Source: Candidatus Palibaumannia cicadellinicola (lineage in GTDB: Bacteria > Pseudomonadota > Gammaproteobacteria > Enterobacterales > Enterobacteriaceae). From it: a stretch of DNA of 64,000 bases. Shown piece by piece: positions 1-10,814 of the stretch. The DNA lies in the NCBI RefSeq assembly GCF_000754265.1, contig NZ_CP008985.1:1-64000 (forward strand). Reading direction: 5' to 3'. Under the pieces are notes generated by a model that did not search any database, had not been told where the DNA came from, and saw nothing but the letters and a program-made list of their open reading frames with translations. Position 1 is the stretch's first letter. The number at the start of each line of letters is the position of its first letter. A program made the translations under genes and the position numbers.

Positions 1-173
1 TTGATACTCTTATACTCTATAAGACATTCGATTATTTATTATGATAGTATAATCTATACTATATTATATACAACAAGCTAGATCAGATCTATGCAAAATT
101 AGCCCTAGGTCAGAATCTATTATGTAGGAATTCCGTGTATGCAAACAAATAGTATACTTTGGCAGGATTTAAT

Positions 174-1712
174 ATGATTCTTATAGATTCAACCAAACCA
201 CTTCTAACTAATACTATAGATCATGCAAGAGTGGATATAGTACTAATTGGCGGCGGAGTCATGAGCGCTACGCTTGGTACTTATCTACAAGTTCTTGCAC
301 CAAGCTGGACTGTTTATATGTACGAATGCTTAGAAAATACGGCTGAAGAAAGTTCTAATTGCTGGAATAACGCTGGTACTGGACACGCTGCTTTCTGTGA
401 GCTTAACTATACTCCACTACAATTAGATGGTTCAATAAATATATCAAAAGCGATATCTATCAACGAATCTTTTGAAGTTTCACGCCAGTTTTGGGCATAT
501 TTAGTAAAAAATCAACTTCTAAACAATCCACCATCTTTTATTAATAATGTGCCGCATATCAGCTTAGTCTGGGGCCATGAAAATATTCACTTTTTGCACA
601 AACGTTTTGATGCACTACAGAGTAGTACTCTATTCCGTGGAATGGAATACTCTGAAGATCATCAACAAATTCGTCAATGGGCGCCACTAGTTATGGATGG
701 CCGTGATAAATGCCAAAAAGTAGCAGCGACACGTATGGTAATGGGTACAGATGTAAATTTTGGCGAAATTACCAAACAACTATTAACCTCATTACAGCGT
801 AATCCTAATTTTCATCTATATCTCAAACAAAATGTAATAGATATTAAACGTAACAGAGATAATACCTGGACCATATACGTTGCTCATGGTAACGATCGTA
901 GTTATCAAACAACGGTTGACGCTAATTATGTTTTTATTGGATGTGGAGGAGCATCATTAAATCTATTACAAAAATCTGGCATTGCTGAAGTGAATGGTTA
1001 TGCTGGTTTTCCAGTGGGAGGAAAATTTCTAGTATCTACTAACCCTACTATAGTTAGAAGTTATAAAGCAAAAGTATATGGCAAAGCTTCCGTAGGAGCA
1101 CCACCGATATCAGTTCCACATCTAGATACTCGTATTATTAATGGTAATTTAATGCTTTTTTTTGGCCCATTTGCTACTTTTAGTAGTAAATTTATGAATC
1201 ATGGTTCATGGCTAGATTTATTTCATTCACTAACTCGCAAGAACATGTTACCAATGTTACATGTTGGCATCAATAATTTTCAGCTAGTGAAATACCTAAT
1301 CGAACAGCTCATAATGTCAGAAAAAAATAGACTAAGTGCCTTACGTGAATATTATCCGCAAGCTCAGTTAAAAGACTGGACCTTGATCCAAGCAGGTAAG
1401 CGAGTTCAAATAATACAAAAAGATACTAAAAACGGTGGTATTCTACAATTTGGTACCAAAGTTATTAGCACTCAAGATAGAACGCTATCGGCATTATTAG
1501 GAGCATCACCTGGAGCCTCTACCGCAGCATATATTATGCTAGACTTGTTAAGTCTTATGTTTAAAAAACAAGCGAATAGTCAGGACTGGCAACGAAAACT
1601 TAAGGAGATCATTCCATCTTATGGTCAAGCATTAAATGGTAATATCAGATTAACAAATTATATCCACCGCTATACCTCTGAAGTTCTTAAACTTACCTAT
1701 ATTCAAACATAA
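174..1712 (+). CDS. mqo: Malate:quinone oxidoreductase
   Basis: Membrane-associated FAD enzyme that oxidises malate to oxaloacetate and passes electrons to ubiquinone. The 512-residue product opens with a Rossmann FAD-binding motif (GGGVMS, residues 26-31) and aligns over its length with E. coli Mqo (548 aa). I start at the ATG at 174, which has AGGA six bases upstream, rather than at the in-frame TTG at 159. Nothing recognisable lies in 1-173. It stands alone. With ubiA/ubiE/ubiJ/ubiB for its acceptor quinone and pckA to use oxaloacetate, it suggests malate as a fuel (inference). Assignment is firm. Confidence 0.95.
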   Translation: MILIDSTKPLLTNTIDHARVDIVLIGGGVMSATLGTYLQVLAPSWTVYMYECLENTAEESSNCWNNAGTGHAAFCELNYTPLQLDGSINISKAISINESFEVSRQFWAYLVKNQLLNNPPSFINNVPHISLVWGHENIHFLHKRFDALQSSTLFRGMEYSEDHQQIRQWAPLVMDGRDKCQKVAATRMVMGTDVNFGEITKQLLTSLQRNPNFHLYLKQNVIDIKRNRDNTWTIYVAHGNDRSYQTTVDANYVFIGCGGASLNLLQKSGIAEVNGYAGFPVGGKFLVSTNPTIVRSYKAKVYGKASVGAPPISVPHLDTRIINGNLMLFFGPFATFSSKFMNHGSWLDLFHSLTRKNMLPMLHVGINNFQLVKYLIEQLIMSEKNRLSALREYYPQAQLKDWTLIQAGKRVQIIQKDTKNGGILQFGTKVISTQDRTLSALLGASPGASTAAYIMLDLLSLMFKKQANSQDWQRKLKEIIPSYGQALNGNIRLTNYIHRYTSEVLKLTYIQT

Positions 1713-1948
1713 ATATTATAATTTTATAAAAATAAATAATATAAATAGATATTCGACTACAGCTGACAGCCAGTGAAAAATATTCTTTTAACAGGAAGGT
1801 AACTTTCGCATTAGTACTACAATGATAATAAATCAGCTTCAATCTCAAATTTTATTAATTGTATTTGAGATGATTTATCTTAGTAATCAGTCAATACAAA
1901 TAATATATTCAACAGATTTTAGTCTGATTAAATTGAATTTTTTAATAC

Positions 1949-2407
1949 ATGTCGATGAATTATAAAGATAGTGATAAATTATGGATGTACCGTGCTCTAG
2001 AGCTTGCAGAACGTGCCGAAGCTCAAGGCGAAGTACCAGTAGGCGCAGTACTAGTTTTACAAGGTAAAAAAATAGGTGAAGGTTATAATAGTTCTATAAC
2101 TTATCAAGATCCTACTGCTCATGCGGAAATAATAGCACTACGGGAAGGTGGTCGAACAATAGGCAATTACCGTCTTTCTAATGTAGTCATGTATGTTACT
2201 CTAGAGCCTTGTATAATGTGCGCTGGCGCAATAATTCACGCACGTGTTAGTAGGGTAGTTTTTGGTGCACAAGATGCTAAAAATAGCATAGGTATCACAG
2301 GATCTAGTATTCTCAACAACCGCATTAAACTTTGCTCAGGTGTGCTCGAAGAAGCTTGTTCCTTACAATTAAAAGATTTTTTTCATAGTAAACGAGCACA
2401 AAATTAA
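1949..2407 (+). CDS. tadA: tRNA-specific adenosine deaminase TadA
   Basis: Converts the wobble adenosine (A34) of tRNA-Arg(ACG) to inosine so that CGN codons can be read. The 152-residue protein has the cytidine-deaminase-fold zinc signature: His58 and catalytic Glu60 in HAE, then PCIMC with Cys88 and Cys91. The family is typically about 160 residues. As in E. coli it precedes purL, with the intervening mltF deleted. ATG codons at 1949 and 1955 are both possible starts. The 236 bases upstream of it hold a weak 9-bp inverted repeat (1842-1850/1863-1871) and nothing else recognisable. Confidence 0.95.
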   Translation: MSMNYKDSDKLWMYRALELAERAEAQGEVPVGAVLVLQGKKIGEGYNSSITYQDPTAHAEIIALREGGRTIGNYRLSNVVMYVTLEPCIMCAGAIIHARVSRVVFGAQDAKNSIGITGSSILNNRIKLCSGVLEEACSLQLKDFFHSKRAQN

Positions 2408-2460
2408 AGATAAATATATATCTAATTTAATACTTAGTATTAACTTACATTAAATGAGTA

Positions 2461-2514
2461 GACTACTTTATATTAAAAGTAGTCGTGATTTTCGACTGAG
2501 TTTTCTTTTTTTTA
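2461..2514 (+). terminator. Possible terminator/attenuator between tadA and purL
   Basis: A 9-bp perfect stem (2461-2469 with 2476-2484) is followed by a second, shorter stem AGTCG/CGACT (2481-2485 with 2493-2497). The two share bases, so they are mutually exclusive. A T-rich tract ends near 2514. This could be a terminator after tadA or an attenuator-like leader of purL. The T-run is set back from the first stem, so the call is tentative. Confidence 0.35.
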
Positions 2515-2573
2515 TATTATACAATAGTAGAAACTAGATAGTTACCTATTAAAAAAAAGAGAGAGCTTTTGTT

Positions 2574-5500
2574 ATGGAAATCTTACGTGGTTTACCTGCT
2601 TTATCAAGATTTCGTATTAATCAGCTGCTATCGAGCTGCAAAACAAACAGCTTACTAGTAGATGATATTTATACTGAATATATTTACTTTGCTGACTTTC
2701 ACAAGACTTTAAATCCAGACGAGTATCATCTTTTACAAAAAATATTAAAATGTATTCCTTATGTAACTTCTATATATTATCAACAAAAGCATCTTATATT
2801 AGTTACACCGCGTATTGGTACTATTTCTCCATGGTCTTCGAAAGCAACTGAAATTGTCCATAATTGTGGATTACAGCAGGTAAAACGTATTGAACGTGGT
2901 CTAGCATTTTGGATCAAAGCACCACAACTAAATGATGAGCAATGGCAACAATTAAGAATACTGCTACATGATCGTATGATAGAAACTGTGTTTGAAACGA
3001 TGGAACAGACAGAACAGTTATTTGCTCAGCATAAATTAGAGCAGTTTCAGCTTATAGACATACTTGGCGTTGGCCAGGCGGCTTTAGAAGAAGCAAATAA
3101 CATATTTGGCCTTGCTCTAGCGCAAGAAACTATTAACTATCTATTTCAGACATTTACTCGTATAGGACGTAATATCAGCGATGTAGAGCTTTATATGTTT
3201 GCACAGGCTAATTCAGAACACTGTCGACACAATATTTTTAATGCTAAATGGGTGATTGATGGTCAGCAGCAACAAAAGTCACTCTTTGAGATGATAAAGT
3301 TTACTTTGACTAAAACTCCAGATTATGTGCTATCTGCTTATAAAGATAATGCAGCAGTTATAGAAGGATCTATGATCGGTCGTTTCTTCACTGATGTGCG
3401 AACAAGGTTCTATACTTATCATCAGGAAGTAACACACCTTATAATGAAGGTGGAAACCCATAATCATCCTACGGCTATTTCACCATGGCCAGGAGCAGCA
3501 ACCGGTATAGGAGGGGAAATACGTGATGAAGGTGCTACTGGACGCGGCGCCAAACCAAAAGCTGGCTTAGTAGGATTTTCTGTCTCTAACTTACGAATAC
3601 CAGGATTTGAACAACCGTGGGAAGGTAATTTTCAGCGCCCAGACCATATCGTGAACGCACTAGAAATAATAATAGATGCACCATTAGGGGGTGCAGCATT
3701 CAATAATGAATTCGGTCGGCCAGTAATTACAGGTTATTTCCGTACCTATGAAGAGTTAGTTGATAGTCATAACGGCGTTGAGCTACGTGGTTATCACAAA
3801 CCAATTATGCTAGCCGGAGGAATCGGTAATATACGTAACCAACATGTACATAAAAGTAAGATTAATGTCAACGCAAAGTTAATTGTGCTAGGTGGTGCCG
3901 CGATGAATATTGGTTTAGGCGGCAGTGCAGCGTCATCTATGGTCTTAGGTCAGTCTGATTCCTATCTGGATTTTGCTTCGGTACAGCGTGATAATCCAGA
4001 AATGCAGCGTAGATGCCAGGAAGTCATCGATCATTGTTGGCAACTAGGAGATCAAAATCCGATATTATTTATCCATGATGTTGGCGCTGGGGGTCTTGCT
4101 AATGCTATGTTAGAACTCATTAAAGATGGTAAGTGCGGTGGTAATTTTCAGTTACGTGCTATCCCTAACGATGAGTTAAGTATGAGCCCGCTAAAAATCT
4201 GGTGTAATGAATCCCAAGAACGCTATGTGATAGCAGTAGTGCCAGAGCAGTTAGCAATCTTAGAAGCTATCTGCCGCCGTGAACGGGCACCTTTCGCTGT
4301 GATTGGTGAGGCTACAGATACTTTACATTTAAGTCTTCATGACGACTATTTTAGTATGAGACTTATCGATCTACCGCTAGACATATTGCTTGGTAAAATG
4401 CCAAAGATGATACGTAATGTGATTAGCCAACAAGCAAATGGACATGTACTAGACCGTAACAAAATCACACTAGTAGAAGCAGTCAAACGTGTGTTACATC
4501 TACCGGTAGTTGCAGAAAAAACTTTCCTAATTACTATTTGCGATCGTAGCATTACAGGTATGGTCGCGCGCGATCAAATGGTAGGACCATGGCAAATTCC
4601 TGTTGCTGATTGTGCAGTTACTACCGCGAGTTTTGATAGCTATTATGGTGAGGTTATGTCCATAGGAGAACGCGCGCCAGTAGCTTTATTAAACTTTACT
4701 GCTTCCGCTAAGCTAGCGGTAGCAGAAGCACTAACTAATTTAGCCGCTACTTATATCGGTGATATTAAACGAGTCAAACTATCTGCTAACTGGATGGCAG
4801 CTGCTGGTCATCCAGGTGAAGATGCCGGCCTATACGCAGCCGTCAAAACGATCAGTGAAGAACTTTGTCCTGCGCTAGGGCTAACTATTCCAGTTGGTAA
4901 AGATTCTATGTCTATGAAAACTCGTTGGCAACATGGTGCTAAATTATATGAGATGACAGCACCGCTATCGCTTGTGATTACTGCTTTTGCTAAGGTTGAA
5001 GATGTTCGTGCTACCGTTACACCACAGTTGCAAATAGATCACGATAATCTTTTGCTACTAATAGATTTAGGTGCAGGTCATCAAGCTTTAGGTGCAACTG
5101 CGTTAACGCAGGTTTATCGTAAACTGGGCAATGATACTGCTGATGTTCGTAACATTAAACAATTAGCTAATTTTTTCCAATGTATACAGCAATTAGTAGC
5201 TACTGGTAATTTACTAGCCTATCACGATCGATCAGATGGCGGTTTGTTAGTTACGCTAGCAGAAATGGCGTTTGCTGGGCACTGCGGTATTGACGTAGAT
5301 ATTGCTGCACTCGGTGAAGATCACCTAGCAGCACTTTTCAACGAAGAGCTAGGTGCTGTAATCCAGATCGCTGTTGCAAATTTAGATACAGTGGTTCAAA
5401 TTTTCGCGCAGCAAGGGCTTTCGGAATGTTTGTATATTCTCGGTGCCGCAAGTTCTGGAAATAGTTTTATTATTAGAAATAGTACCAGCATATTATATAG

Positions 5501-6464
5501 CGAAAAACGGACTATGCTACGTACTTGGTGGGGAGAAACAAGTTGGCAGATACAACGTTTACGAGATAATCCAGAGAGTGCAGATCAAGAGCACGTTGCA
5601 CGTCAAGATCAGAATGATCCTGGTCTCAACATTAAACTTAGCTTTAATCCGGACGAAGACATCGCTGCACCTTATATTGCTAAAGGAGTACTACCGCAAA
5701 TTGCAGTACTACGTGAACAGGGTGTAAACTCTCATGTCGAAATGGCTGCAGCATTCCATCGCGCTGGCTTTCATGCTATAGACGTACATATGAGTGATTT
5801 AATGTCACGATCCCTAAATTTACAGGGTTTTCATATGTTAGTAGCATGTGGTGGTTTTTCGTACGGTGATGTACTAGGCTCCGGAGAAGGATGGGCTAAT
5901 TCTATTTTGTTCAACTCTTGGTTGCGCGATGAATTTGAAGCATTTTTTTATCGTCCGCATACCCTTGCGCTTGGAGTATGTAACGGATGTCAAATGATGT
6001 CTCATCTCCGTGAATTAATCCCAGGGGTAAAACTTTGGCCACATTTTATTCGTAATAAATCCGAACGTTTCGAATCTCGTTTTAGTTTAGTTGAAGTAAC
6101 TAATAGTCCATCTCTTTTATTACAAGATATGGTTGGTTCTCGTCTCCCAATTGCTATTTCACACGGCGAAGGACTAGTAAAAGTACATAATCATGAACAT
6201 TTAACGAAAATAGAACAAATGAAATTAGTAGCATTACGTTATGTTAATAATTATGGTAAGGTCACAGAGAATTATCCTGCTAATCCTAATGGTTCGCCGA
6301 ATGGTATTACTGCGATTACAAGTATAAGTGGTCGTGTCACACTAATGATGCCGCACCCAGAACGTGTATTTCGTACTGTAAGTAACTCTTGGCATCCTTA
6401 TGAGTGGGGCGAAGATAGTCCTTGGATGCGTCTTTTCCGCAATGCACGTAAGCAAATAGGATAA
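2574..6464 (+). CDS. purL: Phosphoribosylformylglycinamidine synthase (FGAM synthase)
   Basis: Fourth step of purine synthesis: converts FGAR, glutamine and ATP to FGAM. At 1296 residues it matches the long single-chain form of gammaproteobacteria (E. coli 1295). It has an N-terminal PurS-like part, a duplicated AIRS-like synthetase core containing GLGGSAASS, and a C-terminal class I glutamine amidotransferase domain with nucleophile Cys1136 in GVCNGCQM and a downstream His-Glu pair in the PHPERV region. Full length with no damage seen. It works with purH and purD elsewhere in the window. Confidence 0.98.
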   Translation: MEILRGLPALSRFRINQLLSSCKTNSLLVDDIYTEYIYFADFHKTLNPDEYHLLQKILKCIPYVTSIYYQQKHLILVTPRIGTISPWSSKATEIVHNCGLQQVKRIERGLAFWIKAPQLNDEQWQQLRILLHDRMIETVFETMEQTEQLFAQHKLEQFQLIDILGVGQAALEEANNIFGLALAQETINYLFQTFTRIGRNISDVELYMFAQANSEHCRHNIFNAKWVIDGQQQQKSLFEMIKFTLTKTPDYVLSAYKDNAAVIEGSMIGRFFTDVRTRFYTYHQEVTHLIMKVETHNHPTAISPWPGAATGIGGEIRDEGATGRGAKPKAGLVGFSVSNLRIPGFEQPWEGNFQRPDHIVNALEIIIDAPLGGAAFNNEFGRPVITGYFRTYEELVDSHNGVELRGYHKPIMLAGGIGNIRNQHVHKSKINVNAKLIVLGGAAMNIGLGGSAASSMVLGQSDSYLDFASVQRDNPEMQRRCQEVIDHCWQLGDQNPILFIHDVGAGGLANAMLELIKDGKCGGNFQLRAIPNDELSMSPLKIWCNESQERYVIAVVPEQLAILEAICRRERAPFAVIGEATDTLHLSLHDDYFSMRLIDLPLDILLGKMPKMIRNVISQQANGHVLDRNKITLVEAVKRVLHLPVVAEKTFLITICDRSITGMVARDQMVGPWQIPVADCAVTTASFDSYYGEVMSIGERAPVALLNFTASAKLAVAEALTNLAATYIGDIKRVKLSANWMAAAGHPGEDAGLYAAVKTISEELCPALGLTIPVGKDSMSMKTRWQHGAKLYEMTAPLSLVITAFAKVEDVRATVTPQLQIDHDNLLLLIDLGAGHQALGATALTQVYRKLGNDTADVRNIKQLANFFQCIQQLVATGNLLAYHDRSDGGLLVTLAEMAFAGHCGIDVDIAALGEDHLAALFNEELGAVIQIAVANLDTVVQIFAQQGLSECLYILGAASSGNSFIIRNSTSILYSEKRTMLRTWWGETSWQIQRLRDNPESADQEHVARQDQNDPGLNIKLSFNPDEDIAAPYIAKGVLPQIAVLREQGVNSHVEMAAAFHRAGFHAIDVHMSDLMSRSLNLQGFHMLVACGGFSYGDVLGSGEGWANSILFNSWLRDEFEAFFYRPHTLALGVCNGCQMMSHLRELIPGVKLWPHFIRNKSERFESRFSLVEVTNSPSLLLQDMVGSRLPIAISHGEGLVKVHNHEHLTKIEQMKLVALRYVNNYGKVTENYPANPNGSPNGITAITSISGRVTLMMPHPERVFRTVSNSWHPYEWGEDSPWMRLFRNARKQIG

Positions 6465-6562
6465 TAAAACTCAAGTAGACCCTATTCGGCAGAAATATGT
6501 TATATATGTATTACTAGTACTAATATTACGATATTTGATTACCATAGTTGTGAGGAGAACAA

Positions 6563-7816
6563 ATGTTAAAACGTGATATAAAGATTGCTAATTACGATGC
6601 AGATTTATGGTGGGCAATGGAGCAAGAAGTTATACGTCAGGAAGAACATATCGAATTGATTGCATCTGAAAACTATACTAGCCCGCGGGTAATGCAAGCA
6701 CAAGGTTCCTTACTAACTAATAAATACGCTGAAGGTTATCCTAGTAAGCGTTACTACGGTGGTTGTGCATTCGTGGATATAGTAGAAAAATTAGCTATAG
6801 AACGTGCTAAAGCATTATTTAGTGCTGATTATGCTAATGTACAACCACATTCTGGTTCACAAGCTAATTTTGCTGTCTATACAACATTATTACAGCCGGG
6901 CGATACAGTACTAGGGATGAATCTTTCCCACGGCGGTCACTTAACTCACGGCTCACCTGTAAACTTTTCCGGAAAAATGTATAACGTTATCTCTTATGGT
7001 GTTGATAAAAATGGTTATATTAACTACGATCAGCTAACTGAACTAGCGATGACACATAAGCCCAAAATGATTATCGGCGGTTTTTCTGCTTATTCTCGTG
7101 TGGTTAATTGGGCTAGAATGCGACAAATTGCTGATAGTATTAGTGCTTTTTTCTTTGTTGATATGGCGCATGTTGCCGGCCTTGTAGCTGCTGGTGTTTA
7201 TCCTAATCCAGTGCCTTATGCCGATGTAGTAACTACTACAACACATAAAACCCTAGCTGGTCCCCGCGGCGGATTGATTATCGCTCAAGGCGGTAGTGAG
7301 GAAATGTATAATAAGCTTAATTCAGCAGTGTTCCCTGGTGCGCAAGGCGGTCCAATGATGCATGTAATAGCAGGAAAAGCAGTCGCACTAAAAGAAGCTA
7401 TGGAGCCAGAATTTAAAAAATATCAGCAACAGGTAATAATAAATGCCAAAGTAATGGTTAATATTTTTTTGAATCGTGGTTTTAACGTAGTATCTGGTGG
7501 TACGGATAACCACCTCTTTTTACTAAATTTAGTTGATAAAAATATCACCGGTAAAGAGGCTGATTTAGCTCTAGGTCGTGCTAATATTACTGTTAATAAG
7601 AACAGTGTTCCAAATGATCCAAAAAGCCCATTTATAACATCTGGTATTCGTATTGGGACTCCGGCTGTGACCCGCCGTGGTTTAAATGAAACAGATGTAC
7701 ATAATTTAGCTAGCTGGATATGTGATGTGCTAGAAAATATTAATAACGAATCTGTGATTCAGTCTACTAAGAAAAAAGTGCTGGATATCTGCGCTCGCTA
7801 TCCAGTCTATGCGTAA
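6563..7816 (+). CDS. glyA: Serine hydroxymethyltransferase
   Basis: PLP enzyme interconverting serine plus tetrahydrofolate with glycine plus 5,10-methylene-THF, the main one-carbon source for purines, thymidylate and methionine. The 417 residues equal the E. coli length. The PLP lysine is Lys229 in [18 protein letters not shown] Shine-Dalgarno lies about seven bases before the ATG. It is convergent with suhB, with only 18 bases between the stop codons. One-carbon units made here would feed PurH and MetE. Confidence 0.98.
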   Translation: MLKRDIKIANYDADLWWAMEQEVIRQEEHIELIASENYTSPRVMQAQGSLLTNKYAEGYPSKRYYGGCAFVDIVEKLAIERAKALFSADYANVQPHSGSQANFAVYTTLLQPGDTVLGMNLSHGGHLTHGSPVNFSGKMYNVISYGVDKNGYINYDQLTELAMTHKPKMIIGGFSAYSRVVNWARMRQIADSISAFFFVDMAHVAGLVAAGVYPNPVPYADVVTTTTHKTLAGPRGGLIIAQGGSEEMYNKLNSAVFPGAQGGPMMHVIAGKAVALKEAMEPEFKKYQQQVIINAKVMVNIFLNRGFNVVSGGTDNHLFLLNLVDKNITGKEADLALGRANITVNKNSVPNDPKSPFITSGIRIGTPAVTRRGLNETDVHNLASWICDVLENINNESVIQSTKKKVLDICARYPVYA

Positions 7817-7834
7817 GCGTAGCTTAATTTTACA

Positions 7835-8605
7835 TTAGGGATTAAGCATAGATTTTACTACACGCGGATTACCAGCAACAACATTCCCAGAAAGTAGATG
7901 ATTATTTTCACCTGTGAAGTCGGTCACTAAGCCGCCTGCTTCTCGCACCAGCAACTCACCGCTGGTGACATCCCACTGCTTTAAGCCTATTTGAAAGCAG
8001 CCATCTACTCTACCGGCAGCAATATAAGCTAGATCTAGTGCCGCTGATCCTGTACATCGAAAATCTACGGACTGTACGAATAATTTACTTAGTAAAGTCA
8101 TATAATTCATAAAATGTTGTTTTTGTTTTAAAGGAAAATTAATAGCTAGAATAGTATTCTCTAGATCTTTCATAATACCACAACGTAGGCGATAGCCGTT
8201 CATCTGAGAACCTTGCCCACGGGTAGCACTAAATAGTTCATTACGTATCGGATCGTAGACTACGGCTACTTCAGTATGGCTTTTTACACGTACTGCGATG
8301 GAAACAGCAATATGAGGAATACGGTTAATAAAGTTATCAATCCCATCCATAGAATGAATAATCCATTGGATATCGTGAGTCGTGCCAAGTAGTGCTCCGT
8401 ATTTTTGACTGATAACTGTATGCTGAGGATAATACTTACGGATGATTTCAATTATCAAACGTTCTGCTTCGTGGTTAACCTGAATTAAAAAGTCATTCTT
8501 ACTTTTGTGATTCGCTTCAAAAGTATCAGGTTTTTCATAATTTTTCGCGATAAAATTACCTGCTTTTCGCGCTGCGCGAATAGTGATATTCAGCATAGGA
8601 TGCAT
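7835..8605 (-). CDS. suhB: SuhB, inositol-monophosphatase-fold protein with degraded active site
   Basis: The 256-residue sequence aligns without gaps to E. coli SuhB, a phosphatase that also acts in the rRNA transcription antitermination complex with Nus factors. The fold and the C-terminal WD-x3-GELLVREAGG region are well kept (Asp212 present). Several family metal ligands have changed: position 44 is Asn instead of Asp, position 67 is Gln instead of Glu, and position 84 is His instead of Asp. The usual DPLDGTTNF reads HSMDGIDNF, so only Asp87 of that motif remains. Phosphatase activity is therefore doubtful; I infer that the non-enzymatic role is what selection maintains. The frame is open and the protein full length, so it is not an ordinary pseudogene. 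Confidence 0.93.
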   Translation of the reverse strand: MHPMLNITIRAARKAGNFIAKNYEKPDTFEANHKSKNDFLIQVNHEAERLIIEIIRKYYPQHTVISQKYGALLGTTHDIQWIIHSMDGIDNFINRIPHIAVSIAVRVKSHTEVAVVYDPIRNELFSATRGQGSQMNGYRLRCGIMKDLENTILAINFPLKQKQHFMNYMTLLSKLFVQSVDFRCTGSAALDLAYIAAGRVDGCFQIGLKQWDVTSGELLVREAGGLVTDFTGENNHLLSGNVVAGNPRVVKSMLNP

Positions 8606-8917
8606 GTTTGTCGTCCAATAAAAATAGTTGAAAACAAACCTAACATATGTAAAAAAATAAAATTATTCAGTATCAGATTTATCATGACAGTAGTAAAATA
8701 TCTATACTAGTTATTAGTTTGTATTAATATCTAATTACATAGCACAATAAGTATTCAAATTAGGTACCACTCATACGCTAGCAACGCTACTACAGAATAG
8801 AGTATTATTTGATGTTGCATAATTAGTAAACAACAAATAATAAATATTACTGATAAAAATCATAGGAATATGATACTCCCTATTTGTAATTTTTATAGTA
8901 CTTGGAGTTAATTAATC
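8606..8917. other. Divergent intergenic region suhB/iscS
   Basis: In E. coli, trmJ and iscR occupy this interval. I see no recognisable remnant of either here. It contains a candidate iscS promoter (listed separately) and otherwise AT-rich sequence without a clear signal. Confidence 0.5.
8815..8843 (+). promoter_or_regulatory. Candidate sigma-70 promoter for iscS
   Basis: TTGCAT at 8815-8820 (4 of 6 to the -35 consensus) is separated by 17 bases from TAATAA at 8838-8843. It lies 75 bases before the iscS ATG on the correct strand. Found by eye; AT-rich DNA gives chance matches, so confidence is modest. Confidence 0.4.
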
Positions 8918-10081
8918 ATGAAATTACCGGTCTATCTAGACTATGCTGCCACTACTCCGGTCGACCAAAGAGTGGCAGAAAAGATGATATCTTATCTCAC
9001 TATAGACGGTATTTTCGGCAACCCTGCTTCTCGCTCTCATCGCTATGGTTGGTTAGCTGAAGAAGCCGTTGATATTGCTCGTAATCATATTGCAGCTATG
9101 ATTGGAGCTGATTCTCGCGAAATTATTTTTACTTCTGGTGCTACTGAGTCAAATAATCTAGCTATAAAAGGAGTTGCCCAAGCTAGCCATGATAAAGGTC
9201 GTCATATTATTACTAGTTTGACTGAACACAAAGCGGTTCTAGATACTTGCAAGTATCTAGAACAACATGGATACAGTGTAACCTGGTTGTTACCTGATAA
9301 ACATGGCTTAATTTCGCTACAACAACTTAGTGATGCTCTACGAGATGATACTATCCTAGTGTCCCTAATGCATGTTAATAATGAAATAGGTATTATTCAG
9401 AATATCGCTGCGTTTGGACAAATATGCCAAAATAATGATATTATATTCCATGTAGATGCTACCCAGAGTATAGGTAAACTACCGATAGATGTGACAGTAC
9501 TTCCTGTCGATTTAATGTCATTCAGTAGTCATAAACTATATGGTCCTAAAGGTATTGGTTGCTTATATATTAGTCGTAAACGCAGGGTACGTATTGATGC
9601 ACAAATTCATGGTGGAGGGCATGAACGTGGAATGCGTTCAGGTACTTTACCAGTGCATCAGATTGTTGGTATGGGAGAAGCTTATCGGATTGCGAAAAAA
9701 GAAATGGCTAATGATATGTTACGTTTACGAGTATTACGTGACCGCTTATGGGAAGGTTTACAACAGATAGAAGGTGTAACAGTAAACGGAGATTTAGCAC
9801 ACTGTGTTGCTACATTACTTAATGTAAGCATTAGCCATGTAGACGGTGAATCACTAATTATGGTTTTAAATGATCTGGCTGTTTCATCAGGTTCTGCTTG
9901 TACTTATTCTAATTTTGAATCATCCTATGTACTACGTGCAATAGGTCTCAATGATGAACTATCCCATAGTTCAATCCGCTTCTCTCTAGGACGTTTTACC
10001 ACAAAAGAAGAGATAGATTACGCTATTAAAAAAACTCAGCGTGCTATTATTTGTCAGCGTGCCATTGCGCGGAATATCTGA
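8918..10081 (+). CDS. iscS: Cysteine desulfurase IscS, C-terminally shortened
   Basis: PLP enzyme that takes sulfur from cysteine as a persulfide and donates it to Fe-S scaffolds, tRNA thiolation and thiamine synthesis. The PLP lysine in [10 protein letters not shown] (about 206) and catalytic Cys328 in SSGSACT are intact. The 387-residue protein ends about 17 residues before E. coli IscS (404). The missing tail is the segment linked in the literature to IscU binding. The neighbours iscR, iscU, iscA, hscBA and fdx are all absent here, and ndk follows directly. This fits a desulfurase kept for thiamine/tRNA sulfur, or serving a scaffold encoded elsewhere. Confidence 0.96.
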   Translation: MKLPVYLDYAATTPVDQRVAEKMISYLTIDGIFGNPASRSHRYGWLAEEAVDIARNHIAAMIGADSREIIFTSGATESNNLAIKGVAQASHDKGRHIITSLTEHKAVLDTCKYLEQHGYSVTWLLPDKHGLISLQQLSDALRDDTILVSLMHVNNEIGIIQNIAAFGQICQNNDIIFHVDATQSIGKLPIDVTVLPVDLMSFSSHKLYGPKGIGCLYISRKRRVRIDAQIHGGGHERGMRSGTLPVHQIVGMGEAYRIAKKEMANDMLRLRVLRDRLWEGLQQIEGVTVNGDLAHCVATLLNVSISHVDGESLIMVLNDLAVSSGSACTYSNFESSYVLRAIGLNDELSHSSIRFSLGRFTTKEEIDYAIKKTQRAIICQRAIARNI

Positions 10082-10122
10082 TTCAAAAAAAAATAATAAA
10101 AATAATTCAGGATAAAAATTAT

Positions 10123-10554
10123 ATGACTATAGAACGCACGCTTTCTATCATCAAACCTAATGCTGTTGCTAAGAATATCATAGGTGCCATAATTAATCGC
10201 TTTGAAAGCGCCGGTCTAAATATTGTAGGCATGAAAATGCTACAGCTAACCCGCAAGCAGGCCGAAGGTTTTTATAGTCAGCACAAAAATAAACCTTTTT
10301 TCGAATGTCTAATTAATTTTATGATTTCTGGTCCTATAGTAGTACAAATACTAGAAGGTAAAAATGCTATACGTTGTAACCGTGATATAATGGGAGCAAC
10401 TAACCCAGTTGATGCTCTAGCCGGTACTTTACGATCAGACTATGCTGATAGCATCATAGAAAATGCAGTCCATGGTTCTGAAACAGCAGCTGCTGCCATT
10501 TGTGAAATCGCTTATTTTTTTACGATAAGTGAAGTTTGTGTACGTATGCTTTAA
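10123..10554 (+). CDS. ndk: Nucleoside diphosphate kinase
   Basis: Transfers the gamma phosphate of ATP to other NDPs through a phosphohistidine. The 143-residue protein equals the E. coli length and has active-site His117 in NAVHGSE. I start at the ATG at 10123, which has an AGGAT-like site before it and matches the family N-terminus. A longer frame beginning at 10051 would overlap iscS and has no homologous extension. In E. coli ndk lies further downstream of the isc operon; here the deletion has brought them together. Confidence 0.97.
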   Translation: MTIERTLSIIKPNAVAKNIIGAIINRFESAGLNIVGMKMLQLTRKQAEGFYSQHKNKPFFECLINFMISGPIVVQILEGKNAIRCNRDIMGATNPVDALAGTLRSDYADSIIENAVHGSETAAAAICEIAYFFTISEVCVRML

Positions 10555-10814
10555 TCAAAGACTCACTTTAATATTTGATTACATTCATAATAATATATTA
10601 GTTATTTTGGTTATCATTAAGCCTGATGTGTTTTTAATTTTGACTATTAGTGAATATAAATTATCCTTAACATTTTGTGGCAAATAATATGTTTATGAAT
10701 AATTATTCTAATATTTAATCTTATTTTAGGCAATACTTTAATTAATATTAGTATTAGTAATAATTTTCAGTTACATACGTTAATACTCTTCAGATAAGTA
10801 TTGAGTTAAAAGTC

